Origin: Actinernus sp. WN-2022
Taxonomy: Eukaryota; Cnidaria; Anthozoa; Actiniaria; Actinernidae
DNA length: 64,000 nucleotides
Direction of reading: 5' to 3'
NCBI GenBank assembly: GCA_030867875.1
Contig: JAOWCC010001634.1
Span: 32,631,867 to 32,695,866 of the forward strand
The position numbers and the translations under genes are program-made. Position 1 is the first letter of the stretch, and the number at the start of each line of letters is the position of its first letter. Positions 53,500 to 64,000 of this stretch are shown here, piece by piece. The notes beneath the pieces were generated by a model. It saw only the letters and a list, made by a program, of their open reading frames with translations. It was not told the DNA's origin and ran no database searches.

Positions 53500-54850
53500 G
53501 TATTAAAATATCATGGAATCCGACGGTTTCCGTGTTGTTTTTCCATACTATGGTATGGGCTCCGGACTATGGAAATTGTTTTTTTTTCAATGTCTACTTA
53601 TTCACTGCTTCATTAGTTACGTACTGATAATGGTTCTGATGTAGCTCTTTCACCGAAACTTTCACTGTTTTACTAGTTTCAATAAGGTTTTGTGTTTTAA
53701 GAGTGGAATAAAAAAGTAAATAATCGATTGAAAAGCCCATGCTACATATTATAGCTTTGCATTTTGCCAAAAAAGTTCCGGCCTTGTCGAGCTTTCACGA
53801 ACTTTCTTTTTTCCGCGAAGATTTGACAAGCTTTGAGCGATTTTTACTACTACTTATTCCGGCTATTCCGAAATTGTAATATTCAGTCAAAATTGCAGAT
53901 ATCCACCCTCTAAAACGTAGAAAGTAGTCGCTAATTTTCGTACGTTCTTTTGGAATTCATTTTTATGTTTACTAATATAAACTTTTTTTTTTGTGTATTC
54001 CGTTTTCGGAATACCAGGAATATGTTCCCCCAAAACACGCTTAAGTTTTTTTTATAAAGGGAAGTTTTCTTCAATTGCATATGCTCATTCATTCGAAAGT
54101 ACAGTCATTATTTACGCGAGAACTATATAGACATGTGCTCATTACATAGCTGTAATTCAGTGTATCCGCGTAGAGTGACCTTAAAAAGTAGTTAATAGTT
54201 TTATATCATATTATCCTAGCGTATCACAACATTAACACATCACACTTAGAGTTAAGACTCAATATATATTATTATCTTAGATATCATTTTATAATCACTA
54301 AGGGCTTTAAGGGTTAGATATAAACTGGTAAACGCGGGAGCAGATATGCTAAAGCAAGCTCCTATATTTTAGAATATTATAGGATTTTAGTAATTTTGAC
54401 AATCATTTGGTAAAGATTACTCGGGAAGACATACAAAGAGCCAGCTTTGCTTCAGTTTTGCTGCCTACAAGGAATGTTATGAACTAGCCAATCATTAAGG
54501 TTGTCGTTCACTGAGTATTTCTGACATGCACTCACTAAATTGAAAAATACAGAAAGTAGAAGAAGACCTGTAGTCCTGTCCGAGGTGAACGACGTAGACT
54601 AGAAGGTTTATTCATTTGGCACTGTACCTCGATTTCCCGTCGTCTAGTGAATGCGTTATCAACACTTGTCCTACCCATACATTGTTAACTGGATACCGGT
54701 TAATTATCGTGTTACTGTATTTAATCCCGGTCTTTGTATACCGGCTTTATTAACATCATAATGGTAGTTTTGTTGTGCTTTTGTGAAATCCATAACTATT
54801 ATACAGCCCTTTGTTCACCCAGTATTTTCAACGCGATGTTTGTACTGAAG
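53500..54850. other. Intergenic, nothing recognised
   Basis: A/T-rich with no matching repeats found elsewhere in the window and no ORF with motifs. Confidence 0.4.
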
Positions 54851-54861
54851 GTTCAGTGATG

Positions 54862-54991
54862 AATATCCCACTTTCGATACATGTTTCACTTATCACGCAC
54901 AAAGGTTTCAATATGAGGCACCGGGGAGAATAAATTTAATTAATCCCGAAGCCTCGTATTGAAACCTTTGTGTGTGACTAAGTGGGATATT
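54862..54991. repeat. Hairpin, arms about 50 bp
   Basis: AATATCCCACTT...CACAAAGGTTTCAATATGAGGC is answered by GCCTCGTATTGAAACCTTTG TG...AAGTGGGATATT. Confidence 0.88.
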
Positions 54992-55278
54992 GGCAATAAA
55001 ACAATTTTACGAAAACACGTCAAACGTGTGTGCTTTACAGCTAAAAATTGGACTTGTTGATTCCCGAGTAAGTCTTTACATTTAGTTTTAAATTTTTAGA
55101 AACATAACCATAGTATTAAGGCAGAACCGTGTAATCAATATTTAGACGTAGAATGCATTGGCAAGAGCTTGTACCCTAATAATGTTCATGAACCGTCTAA
55201 ATGGGTTCTGTCGAATTGTCGTTTTGGTGTCGAGGCTCTGTAACGTCACCTGGCGATCAGTACTTGATCGTATTGGTT

Positions 55279-55778
55279 TCACGTGACGCGAGGAAGGTCT
55301 TCGATGACTCTGGAAGAAAATTCAGGACGCTCATGTAAAAAATAGGCGATCACTACTGAAGGAAATGTGTTCTGCTTCAGTCCTAAAGATTCTGCTTCAA
55401 TAATTCCACCATTCCTGGTGTAATGCACTTGTAATGGAGGGGACACAGGGATATCGAAGAGTAAATCAAATTGTTTTATAAAAAGATTACCACCATTTGG
55501 AGAAGCGATGTAATAAATTCCATTTGGTACTCCTGTCCCTACCCTCCTGGGGCCATACATTGACCAGTGTATAATTATCAGTGCATTTGCCGATGTTATT
55601 TCAATGTCCTGAATTTTTCACCAGATTTATTACTCGTACATTTCCCTTCCTTCTTGAATGCTTCCAAGACTGGTTCAAACAGAGGAAGTATAGTGTTCTG
55701 ATGGAATTTTCCCACCTTGTCAAAATGTAGACATCTACTGGTTGAATTTCCACCAATACGACATGGTATCTTGAACAA
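55279..55778 (-). pseudogene. Broken coding fragment of unknown family
   Basis: Two minus-strand frames lie end to end. 55778-55596 reads FKIPCRIGGNSTSRCLHFDK and on to a stop; it can follow a TTGTTCAAG splice-like site and has no ATG. The second frame reads DIEITSANALIIIHWSMYGP from about 55606 and continues open to TGA 55279-55281 (GVPNGIYYIASPNGG, FDLLFDIPVSPPLQVHY). A one-base shift near 55600 would fuse them. Composition looks protein-like throughout and contains three Cys, but I do not recognise a domain. It could be an exon pair, a decaying gene or a transposon ORF. Confidence 0.4.
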
Positions 55779-55859
55779 AGATTAGCGCGTTTTAAGATAC
55801 CTGCCTGTCGTTGGCAAAGAGCCGAGCTTCCTTGATAGTTTTATAAGCGTTAGGTGCTG

Positions 55860-58800
55860 TACAAAAAAAACCTTACAAATAGTATTTGTGTACCAGTGTT
55901 TGAAAAATAAGCCGGATACGCTTAACTTATATATGTAAGATGGAATGTTGTGTTGCGTCGTCTTTACATCGTTTAATGTCTGTTTACATCATTTTTAAGA
56001 AAATCAAAACCTACTGAAAAATAGGATTTTCTGGTTCAATATAAACCACTACATAAAGTGTACAAAAACAAAACCTGTTCAAACAAAACTTGTTCTCTTC
56101 CGCTCTCTAAAAAGCGTTCTGAAATCCATTGTTATCGAAATGAAATGGATACCACTGAAGGACATGTATTTTCTTATCATTCTCCGCATGCGTGACTTGA
56201 CTCTCTGCCACCCTCAACATTTTATTGAACTTAACTTATACAGGGATTGGAACAAGCTGAACATATCTACGTACTTGGTATACTTTTTTCACAACATATC
56301 AAAAAGCATTCTACAGTTCTGTGGCAAAAATGTTCGTACTTACCTCGTACATTTTTGCTTTCGCTTAATTTACATCATTTTCTCATTGTAATACTGTTGA
56401 GTTGAAATGGTCGCACGATTAGAGTTTTCCACAGGTCGAAAATGGGCTAAAGTAAAAGAGGGGGAGGACTGAAGACGAGGAAGAGGACAGTAAAGCAAAA
56501 TGAAGTTGTGTTTTTCGTGCTGTTTTTCTGTCCTTTGTTTGTTGTTTGAATTCTCTCAAAACTAAGCAGCTTGCTCACCTCAAAGGGGCGTATTCCGATT
56601 GTACAGCGAGCAAAAAATGACGGGAAAGTACGAACCGCAAAGCCAAGACATATTCACAAGATATTTATATACGGTATTAAAATATAAACGAACGTTATTC
56701 AGCATAAATCCTATAAATGGAGTAGAATAGTGATGTTATTTCAAAACTGAAGAAGGTACGTGTAAAAGCGTGGAAACATGCCGTTCATTGATCAGATACT
56801 CAACAAAATTTCTCAATCCGGCTTGGCTGAGAGTAGTGCAACTGTATCCCAAGTTGCACTCAAAATCAGTAACTTGACATTCTATAAATCGAAAATAAAA
56901 GCTCCCTGAAAATTTCCCCAAAAATCCGAAGTGTTTTCGAACATTTCCGAATGCTTAAACCAAGCTTTTCTGCGTTGTTTCGGCAAAAAAAAAAAACGTC
57001 TGACTATAATTACATTTTACAGGACTAAACATTGACATTTCAATCGTCGAAACATTACTTATATTAATGGTGCTTTGATTTTTCGGTTTTTCCAAAAAGT
57101 GTCGGAAGATTCAAGTGCATTTGTTGAGTATTTGATGAAGAAGTAATCATATGGAATATCGCGCATCTTGGAATAAAATTTCGTATATTTATTTCAAATT
57201 GCACTAGAATCCATAAGATTACCTATACTTATAGCGCGACGGAGGAAAGTGTATGTATACAAATGATTAGAAGTTGTCATACTTATTGGAGTCGTGCTGT
57301 GAGAGAGCTTGCATGTTAGGCTGAGATAGCTGACTACAGAATACTACTTACTAAGTTTTATTTTTCACTGAAAGTTTCAAAAGCCAGAAATGTGGTACTT
57401 CATTAAACAAAATACAGAACTGATAACCCAGGCCGTACTATAAAACAGGGACACGTTTTTTTAACATGATTCCATACATATTATCGCAATTACATAAAAT
57501 AATTTAAAGACTCGATTTTTACCGAACTTTTAAGTCCTCAGTTAAGTAGTCTTGCATCGTATTAACCGAACAAGCTGTGTATAATACATCGCTAAAGCTG
57601 TTTTCCCCATAGCTGCATTTGGGCTGTTACTTCTGTATTTCTAGTGGTATAATAATATGAATAATATAGTGTTAGGAATTATCTGGCTTCTTGTTCCTTT
57701 GATAATTGGTTAAACTTCTCAAGATAAATGAAACGAAGCTCTGTCTGGTGAACTATTCTTATTAATATCATCGTTGGCTTAGTTTTGTTTTCCTCTATCG
57801 ATCTTGGTTGACATTCAATCCATATGAATCAGGCCCGTTGCCATAAACTCTGAAAGGGGTGAGGGATCGTTTTCTTAAAATTATTACAGTACTTACAGCA
57901 ACGAAATCACTACAAGCCTGTCGCTTCAATCACCGTCGAGTCGAAGATTGGAAGCACGAAAACAAAATCATGTTTCCGGTTTTGGTCGACTTAATCTCGT
58001 GCTTTTGACGAGAGGGCCTGGAATCAAAAGGCTTTTTTATATTTGGAAAACCCACTGTTTTTATGAGCTTTATTATGTATTAATTTTTCATTTTGATTGT
58101 GAAAAACGTAAATTTCTTGTTAAGTTATTCATTGTGGAGACGACACAAGCGTTCGTTCGAGTCCATCGGACCTCCCTGGCATCGGGCCTGGGAACTAATA
58201 TATCTGAATAGCTATAGGATTCGCCAGTTGATGAATATGTTATCAATGATGGCGTTGATAGATCTATTTATGGCGGATATCTGCAACATTTTGTACTTAT
58301 CAATCTGGATTTTAAGAAACTTTGCCAACGATGATATTTATATAAAGCGATTAAAGGCTATTTATATATGCCTTCTTACTACTTTGTTAGTAGCATTCTG
58401 TTTTCAAATAAAACCTTAAACCAGTGTTAAGTTATACTTGTTCGTGCTCTGGACTATTTTTGTACATTATATATTTCAATTATTATAGTCAAATACTCAG
58501 AGGACATTAATCTACTTTTTATTTCAAATGATATTATTATTATTATATATATATATATATATGCATATATTTCTTGAATTGCTGTTTTCATGACAGCCAA
58601 TGATATTTAAATCATACCGTCTGTACTGTTAATTCATTCAGTTCTTCTTGTCGGCGAAAACGTTATTTATACATCTTCACTTGTCTCTAATTTCTGGTTT
58701 GCAATATCGAGTATAAAATGGCGGATGTCGATTTTTCTCACGATCCTTTGCGTAACTGAAACTTCCAAGACGGAACCTCACAGTTGTGAAGGAATTATTA

Positions 58801-58930
58801 TATTGAAACATTACGTGTGTGAATCGTTAGTCCTTCCGGGGAGAAAAGCCTAAAATGAATAAAATCGATATTGTGCCATATTTTACTTAATTTACCAGAT
58901 CCCAGTTAGTTGCTAGAACTAGTTCGTCGT
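55860..58930. other. Intergenic, nothing recognised
   Basis: A/T-rich with scattered short ORFs (56140-56391, 57948-58211, 58093-58419) lacking motifs, and a (TA)n tract at 58546-58563. No repeat boundary was identified. Confidence 0.4.
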
Positions 58931-58962
58931 TGCAATGGCCGTTGATCACACTAATCGTACCG

Positions 58963-59191
58963 TAGGGGTATGTTCAATTGACCGTATTCCGGAAGAAGAA
59001 TACACAGAATGATCACTACAAATCGCTTACCGTATATCGGGATTTTACAGCCACTGGAAACCTAAATGAATCCTGAATATCATATTACCAAGCGTTTGTA
59101 GCTTACAGTGCAAAATGTACCTGAACCAGTGATTTCCAGAGACTATTCCATCTATTCTTATTCTGGAATACCGTCAATCGAACGCGCCCTA
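58963..59191. mobile_element. MITE family M3, complete copy
   Basis: TAGGGGTATGTTCAATTGACCG TATTCCGG and CGGAATACCGTCAATCGAACGCGCCCTA-type complementary ends. TA at both edges. The partial copy is at 20684-20850. Confidence 0.85.
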
Positions 59192-59199
59192 AACGTGTC

Positions 59200-59945
59200 G
59201 TGTAACTTTCCTCTTACAGAAGTAGTTAGTCTCTAGCCACTCCATAGAACTAAATCCGGTCTAATACCACTTTTCAATATGACTGTGGTAAACTGCAATG
59301 CTTGGCGACGTTTATCTAGCTCATTTCACACGTATCGCATTGCAAAGTACTATCGTTTACAGCGATTTTCATGTTCACGCGACCCGTAATACAATCAACC
59401 ATGCATGATTCCCAACTGGCCGCCTTGGCATCTAAACCTTTCAACTGCCGAATAAATTTACAATTTGTCCATACTCGAGGAATCCAGTGATGCTTTGCTT
59501 ACATTTCATTCAATGAGAATCGAAGTAGAGCACAATGGTGCGTTTGATTGATGGACCACCAAACTCGAACTGACGAAAGTCTGGGTCGCGTGAATATGAA
59601 AGGCGTTGTGAACACTGTTTGACTAGACTATGTAGTAACGTAACATTCAATTTGAAGATATTACTATACCAATAATGACCAGGTAATCAGTCTTATCTGG
59701 TCGTATGAGTATGCTACTCGTGAAGCTGGCCTTCATGGCTAAAGGTGTTGCTTGATGTGTTATTCCATTCCTCGCACAATGTTTCTCGAGAGCTTTTTCT
59801 GTAAACGGTTTTAGATTCCTGTTGCAGTGTCTTGTGTAGATAGAGCTGAATGGTATCTTAGGATCTTTGACAAAGTTGGAAGCAAAATTGGGAAGATGTC
59901 GTACGTTTAGACCAATAGGGAGATCACACTCGTGCACAGTCGCTA
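59200..59945. other. Intergenic; one motif-poor minus-strand ORF
   Basis: The open frame 59647-60060 (minus) contains LEKHCARNGITHQATPL, faintly like the HxxNGIxHxxTPxxxP stretch of retroviral-type integrases, but other integrase motifs are missing and its first third lies in a hairpin. Not called as a gene. Confidence 0.3.
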
Positions 59946-59957
59946 CTGAGCTATAAC

Positions 59958-60090
59958 TGGCGGCGCGGTACCAAGCTAGCAAGCGCGGGGTGTGACGGGA
60001 AGTGGCGCAAAGGATCAGGGGAAAGGCAAGGGGGAAGTAACCATCCTTCCCGTGACACATCGCGCGCTTGCTAGATTAGTACCGCGCCGC
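59958..60090. repeat. GC-rich hairpin
   Basis: GGCGGCGCGGTAC, GCTAGCAAGCGCG and GTGACGGGA at left are answered by TCCCGTGACAC, CGCGCTTGCTAG and GTACCGCGCCGCC at right. Confidence 0.88.
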
Positions 60091-60249
60091 CTTATTAGCG
60101 ACTGGGAACGAGTCGAGGGACATGAAAATCCTTGACAAAGCCATGGTCGAGCACCCACCCCTCCCCCGGTATCTCGTTTTGCGCAACACCTTAACCATGG
60201 GAACCAAACTTCGACGTCAAAGTAGATGACCATCGTCAACGCAGAGAAC

Positions 60250-61170
60250 ACTGGTCTGTTGTAGTATTTTGAAATGTCCCATGTAAAAGATATTGCACTG
60301 GACGTCCTTGAGGTCCGATATATACTAAAACATTCATATTTGTGAATCTAAATTCGCCGACTGTTGTATATTTTAATTTACTGCAATCAACAAAACACAT
60401 ATTAAGCTTTTAAACTTTTTTCGCTATAAGTATTTTATTGAGATTACATGATTGTGCATGCGTTTGTGCATGCGTTCTGAACATCTAAAAATGTATGGAG
60501 TTCATACTGATAAAATGCGTTTAAAAATTAGGAATGAAATGTTAATCGAGTGATTCGATCACTTGGTATATAGGCCTTTTGTAGGAAACAGTCACGTGCT
60601 GATATATCACTTCAATAACGAATGAATCGAGCTCGGTCTGATTTAATGGAAAGGCTATACTGGATGGCAAACAGTCTTCATAAACGCTGTTTTAAAAAGA
60701 TCGACAATCGATTGGAGGTGGAAAATACCATTTACAAACAGGTTTTGCTAACAACACTACCGATCTCGTACAAGTTCCTTAAATAAATGAAGTCAGATGG
60801 TTTTTTTCCAGCCAGTACAACCACGTGATCGTATCCAGCAAAAGGCCCATTGTGGAACTTATTGCATCTTCAAGATCTCTCCAAACGGAGAGGTTAAGAC
60901 CTACCGTTATTGGTCAAATCCTAATAACAAATATTATCGTACTACCATCTAGTACCATATCGCCATCTCATTCACGCGGCGGCCATCTTGACTCAAAACA
61001 GTGCGTACATAGCCTCGCATTGAAGGGTTTCAGAACGAGTTCGTGGACGCAACAACAACGGTTTTTATTCTCCTGGGATTAAACATGTCCGTCGCGTGAA
61101 TACGGTGTATATGAAACGTTGGCGTTCCTTGCAAGAGAAATGATGAGAGTCCTGAAATGGACCCAAACAA
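60250..61170. other. Intergenic, nothing recognised
   Basis: TGCATGCGTTTGTGCATGCG near 60455 is a tiny tandem. CGGCGGCCAT and TTTTTATTCTCCTGGGA words near 60980-61078 recur at 39400-39450 and 40350, hinting at a shared repeat of unclear extent. Confidence 0.4.
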
Positions 61171-61175
61171 CTGTT

Positions 61176-61308
61176 GGATCGATCACGGCCTCTGGGAAAC
61201 CTTCCACCCACCCCCAGTTTCACCCTAAATTGAATGGTCAATCATTGATTACACATTCATACTCAAGGGAGGGGTGGGTGGATAGTTCCCACAAACGGTA
61301 ATTGATCC
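61176..61308. mobile_element. MITE family M2, compact copy
   Basis: GGATCGATCACGGCCTCTGGGAA and CCACCCACCCC at left are answered by GGGGTGGGTGG and TTCCCACAAACGGTAATTGATCC at right. 133 bp. The longer copy at 14316-14808 is the same family interrupted. Confidence 0.85.
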
Positions 61309-61309
61309 C

Positions 61310-61950
61310 TACTTTTCAAGGAATACTGTCAGTTGCAAAACCAACTTTTTATTCATTATTTCTTGTTTTCGAAATATCCTTACATCTTTCTTACGAAATT
61401 CGTGACATAGTCTCCCAAAAAAATAGCAATATCCCAAGGCTGCATTGCAAAATGTTACCAAATAAATATAATTTTCTTTAAAACATATAAAGCTCCATAG
61501 GTTGTTCTTTATACACTGACACCATATATCGCACTATATATCGCTGACGTATCGTACCTTGTATTAACCCAGTATATTGCGGTAGCCAATAAAGAGCATA
61601 ATCGTTGGTTAACTGTGCTTTCGTCTTGTTTATATTGTTATTTGCGTTAGACAAACTACAGCACCTTACAATTTTACCCCCAGTCCTCCATGCTTTTGTG
61701 ATCACCACTAAGCCTCACGTTTGTGATGAGAGGATATGTTTTGATCACAAAAGCGTGCTTCATCATGCATTAGTCCTATTTCGCAAAAATGACCTTGGCC
61801 GCTAAACGACTGGCACTAATCAAGCATCAACCCATTGCATAAATGGCGTCTAATGTTTTGGAGACTTTAGCCTCAAGTACACGTTGCCACAAAAGCGTTT
61901 TCACATTAATGTCAGACTATTAACTATGATGAGACTAAAGATTCCTAAAC
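61310..61950. other. Intergenic, nothing recognised
   Basis: No ORF with motifs. ATATATCGC is duplicated near 61525-61545. Confidence 0.4.
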
Positions 61951-61960
61951 AATGGTTATA

Positions 61961-62077
61961 TAGACCAGTTTACAGTTGATGCGCAGTTGTTCTAGTCTTT
62001 TGTTTCAACTGTGGGCCACTATTGTCTAACATCTGCCACTTCCTGCCACTGCACATGAACCGTAAACTGGTCTATTC
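61961..62077. mobile_element. Small inverted-repeat element
   Basis: ATAGACCAGTTTAC at left and GTAAACTGGTCTAT at right; 117 bp. The right half (GTCTAACATCTGCC...GAACCGTAAACTGGTCTATT) also occurs at 3182-3240. Confidence 0.7.
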
Positions 62078-62914
62078 AAACTGGACGCCCGTCGTGCAAT
62101 GAATTTGTCCACATTTGGAGAGTGGCTTTGATGATGGAAAGTTATTGATCTATCTCTGCGATCGAGAATCTTAACAATCGACATATCCCTGAATGCACTG
62201 CATGCAAACTCAGATGCCGCCGAGCATGTAGCTAGCAACAGGCAAGAATAGGCACTCGCCTCGTCTCGATTTTTCAGTCTCCAAAGATTATAAATCTGGA
62301 AAAAAAATCCTTAAGTCTTAAGCACAGAGCTACTTATGCACACCGAGTCAAAAATGCTGAAGTACTCGGAAGTTCCAGGGGCTATTGCCCCTTTCACACC
62401 CTCGAGCTAGGGCTTGGTGAGACCCTCGCCTTTATAACGTTGCGGACGTCTGTCATGGAACGCTGTGATTTAACCCTGAGCCGAGTACCCTAACCTCACC
62501 TATTAATACTATACATGGTTATCCAAGTCCAGACGCTGGCCTTTCCTTGCGGCTTGTCAGTTGAGTCCAACCAAGAAGCCAGAAGCGGAGGCCAGCATCT
62601 CAGGGGCTAAGGGTGCCCGGGGCAGGGATTTTTTAATGTTTTCACGGGAACCTCGATGTTCTTTTTGGCAGAAGGAACTGCTATTTAACAAGGAAAATGT
62701 TAAAAGCCCGCTGTCGCGGGAAGCCGTGGTTTTAATTGACTGGTGCATTAACATAAGGAATTTTGGGAGATATAAACGAAATCCGTTGAAATTCGATTTA
62801 GTTAAAATGAATTATGAAAAGTGGAGTGAATTTCAGAACGAGTCTTGCAGCTTCTATTAAATGATCGACTGGTCGGTTCGATTCTGCGCAGAAAGTATTT
62901 GAGCGATACGACTT

Positions 62915-63007
62915 TTCGTTCATTTTGTTAGGATTGGGCTACCTGTGGAGTGTGTTCAAAATGGGGCCGCGCGCCACAGGTAGACCAATCCGAACACAAT
63001 GAACGAA
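62915..63007. repeat. Hairpin carrying GGGCTACCTGTGG ends
   Basis: TTCGTTCATTTTGTTAGGAT TGGGCTACCTGTGG is answered by CCACAGGTAGACCAATCCG AACACAATGAACGAA with 25 bp between. It is the most compact form of the ACCTGTGG motif found at several repeat edges here. Confidence 0.9.
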
Positions 63008-63226
63008 AAAAAATCACAGGCATGCATTTCATTCCAAGGTAAGTGCACGTGAATTCTAATAGTCATTTCTCACGTTTTATTTGATATTAACACATGCAAA
63101 CTATAATAGAACCAGCCATTCCGGAATAAGCTGATCCTTTGTCCAGCAATCTCGTTTCTTTGTTCATTGCTGCAATGATAATCTGCAGTAGTTACTAATG
63201 GTATTTTACACGCCTATCATGATTTA

Positions 63227-63794
63227 TAGGGACTTTAAGCAATCACGACGGCAACGTCAACAACGACGGCATAAAATAATAGCCTTAATTACAAAATACA
63301 ATAACTGCACGTGAAAATGCATGCAGTCGCCTACATTTCCTGTATTAATTATGGAATTCATACATTTAAATTTGTTTCATCAAAAATTTGGGAAACAGTT
63401 GATGTAGATATCATGGTCACTGCGCACTACCAACTATTTGAAATGTAATCTGTATTTATTTCTTCACTTTTTTCCCTTCTTCGAAATGAACCGTTGTTTA
63501 TTTATGTAAATAGTGCGAAATAAAGCTTGAAACTTCCGCCGTTCTCTGCAAAAACACAACGTGAAAACCCCAAATTGTACGTTTTAAAGAGAACGCGAAC
63601 GTTATTATTTAAGAAAGTAAATCAATCCGTTTTTCGTTCGGCGTGAACGGAACTCTATACTCGTCATGTTTCGAAAATCAGGTGAAAAACAATTCAAGGC
63701 GAACAAGGGAAATAGTAGACCAAATTTCGGGATAAAACACTTTTCTACGTCCCGTCGGCATTGCCATCGCCGTTCTGGTTGCTTAAAGTCCCTA
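63227..63794. mobile_element. MITE, about 565 bp, TA-flanked
   Basis: TAGGGACTTTAAGCAA...ACGACGGC at left and GCCGTTCTGGTTGCTTAAAGTCCCTA at right are terminal inverted repeats. Interior without recognised ORF. Confidence 0.85.
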
Positions 63795-64000
63795 CTAGCA
63801 GTCGGTTGCAAAAGAGGTTCGAGTCACACTCCAGACGTGGATTTTTATTTACTTCTTTTTCTTTACTTCTCGCCATTCCTGTGATGTAACGCTTATTCTA
63901 AAATTGCAAGCTTATTAAACGGCAAGTGTTTGAACTAATCAGAATAACCTTGATCTGGCGTTTCATTGCATGGACATAAAGATTCATGCCATCTTATTAA

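Noticed and set aside
59647..60060. 137-codon minus-strand ORF with a faint integrase-like NGITHQATPL
   Set aside because: Other integrase motifs are absent and the N-terminal third overlaps a GC-rich hairpin; resemblance is too weak.

Overview
The window is metazoan nuclear DNA. It has long AT-rich introns with GT/AG junctions, tRNA-derived SINEs, non-LTR retrotransposon scraps and very many inverted-repeat (MITE/foldback) elements. The style is that of a cnidarian, probably a stony coral or another hexacorallian. That placement is inferred from overall appearance, not from a marker gene.

Only two host genes are supported. (1) 16334-17290, minus: an intact, apparently single-exon short-chain dehydrogenase of the retinol dehydrogenase 11/12/13/14 type (318 aa, all SDR motifs present). 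(2) 26136-51230, plus: a C2H2 zinc-finger transcription factor of about 730-750 aa, assembled here from eight coding exons whose phases all match. It has one N-terminal C2HC finger, a basic NLS-like stretch, a linker, three C2H2 fingers, four more fingers and an acidic tail. Finger 4 is split by a 7.4-kb intron. The 601-nt exon 6 needs a one-base shift or an unusually short intron. A possible alternative last exon and a 60-codon upstream ORF may affect its expression.

Layout. 1-6.4 kb: repeats, a decayed tyrosine-recombinase (DIRS/Ngaro-like) retroelement on the minus strand, and palindromic minisatellites. 6.4-9.25 kb: an element with 360-bp terminal inverted repeats enclosing a broken coiled-coil ORF. 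9.8-16.2 kb: nested MITE/foldback elements and two decayed LINEs. 16.3-17.3 kb: the dehydrogenase, with a minisatellite just upstream. 18-25.5 kb: MITEs, a decayed LINE, SINEs, and a perfect 61-bp-arm hairpin enclosing a hammerhead-ribozyme-like core. 26-51.2 kb: the zinc-finger gene, whose introns are packed with MITEs, a SINE, a tRNA-like pseudogene, a 1.2-kb foldback element and a 5'-truncated LINE. 51.3-64 kb: intergenic, with nested MITEs, G-rich elements and one broken coding fragment of unknown family at 55.3-55.8 kb.

The two genes show no evident functional link. Apart from them, the main content is transposon ecology: several families occur twice or more in the window, so boundaries and target-site duplications can be read directly.
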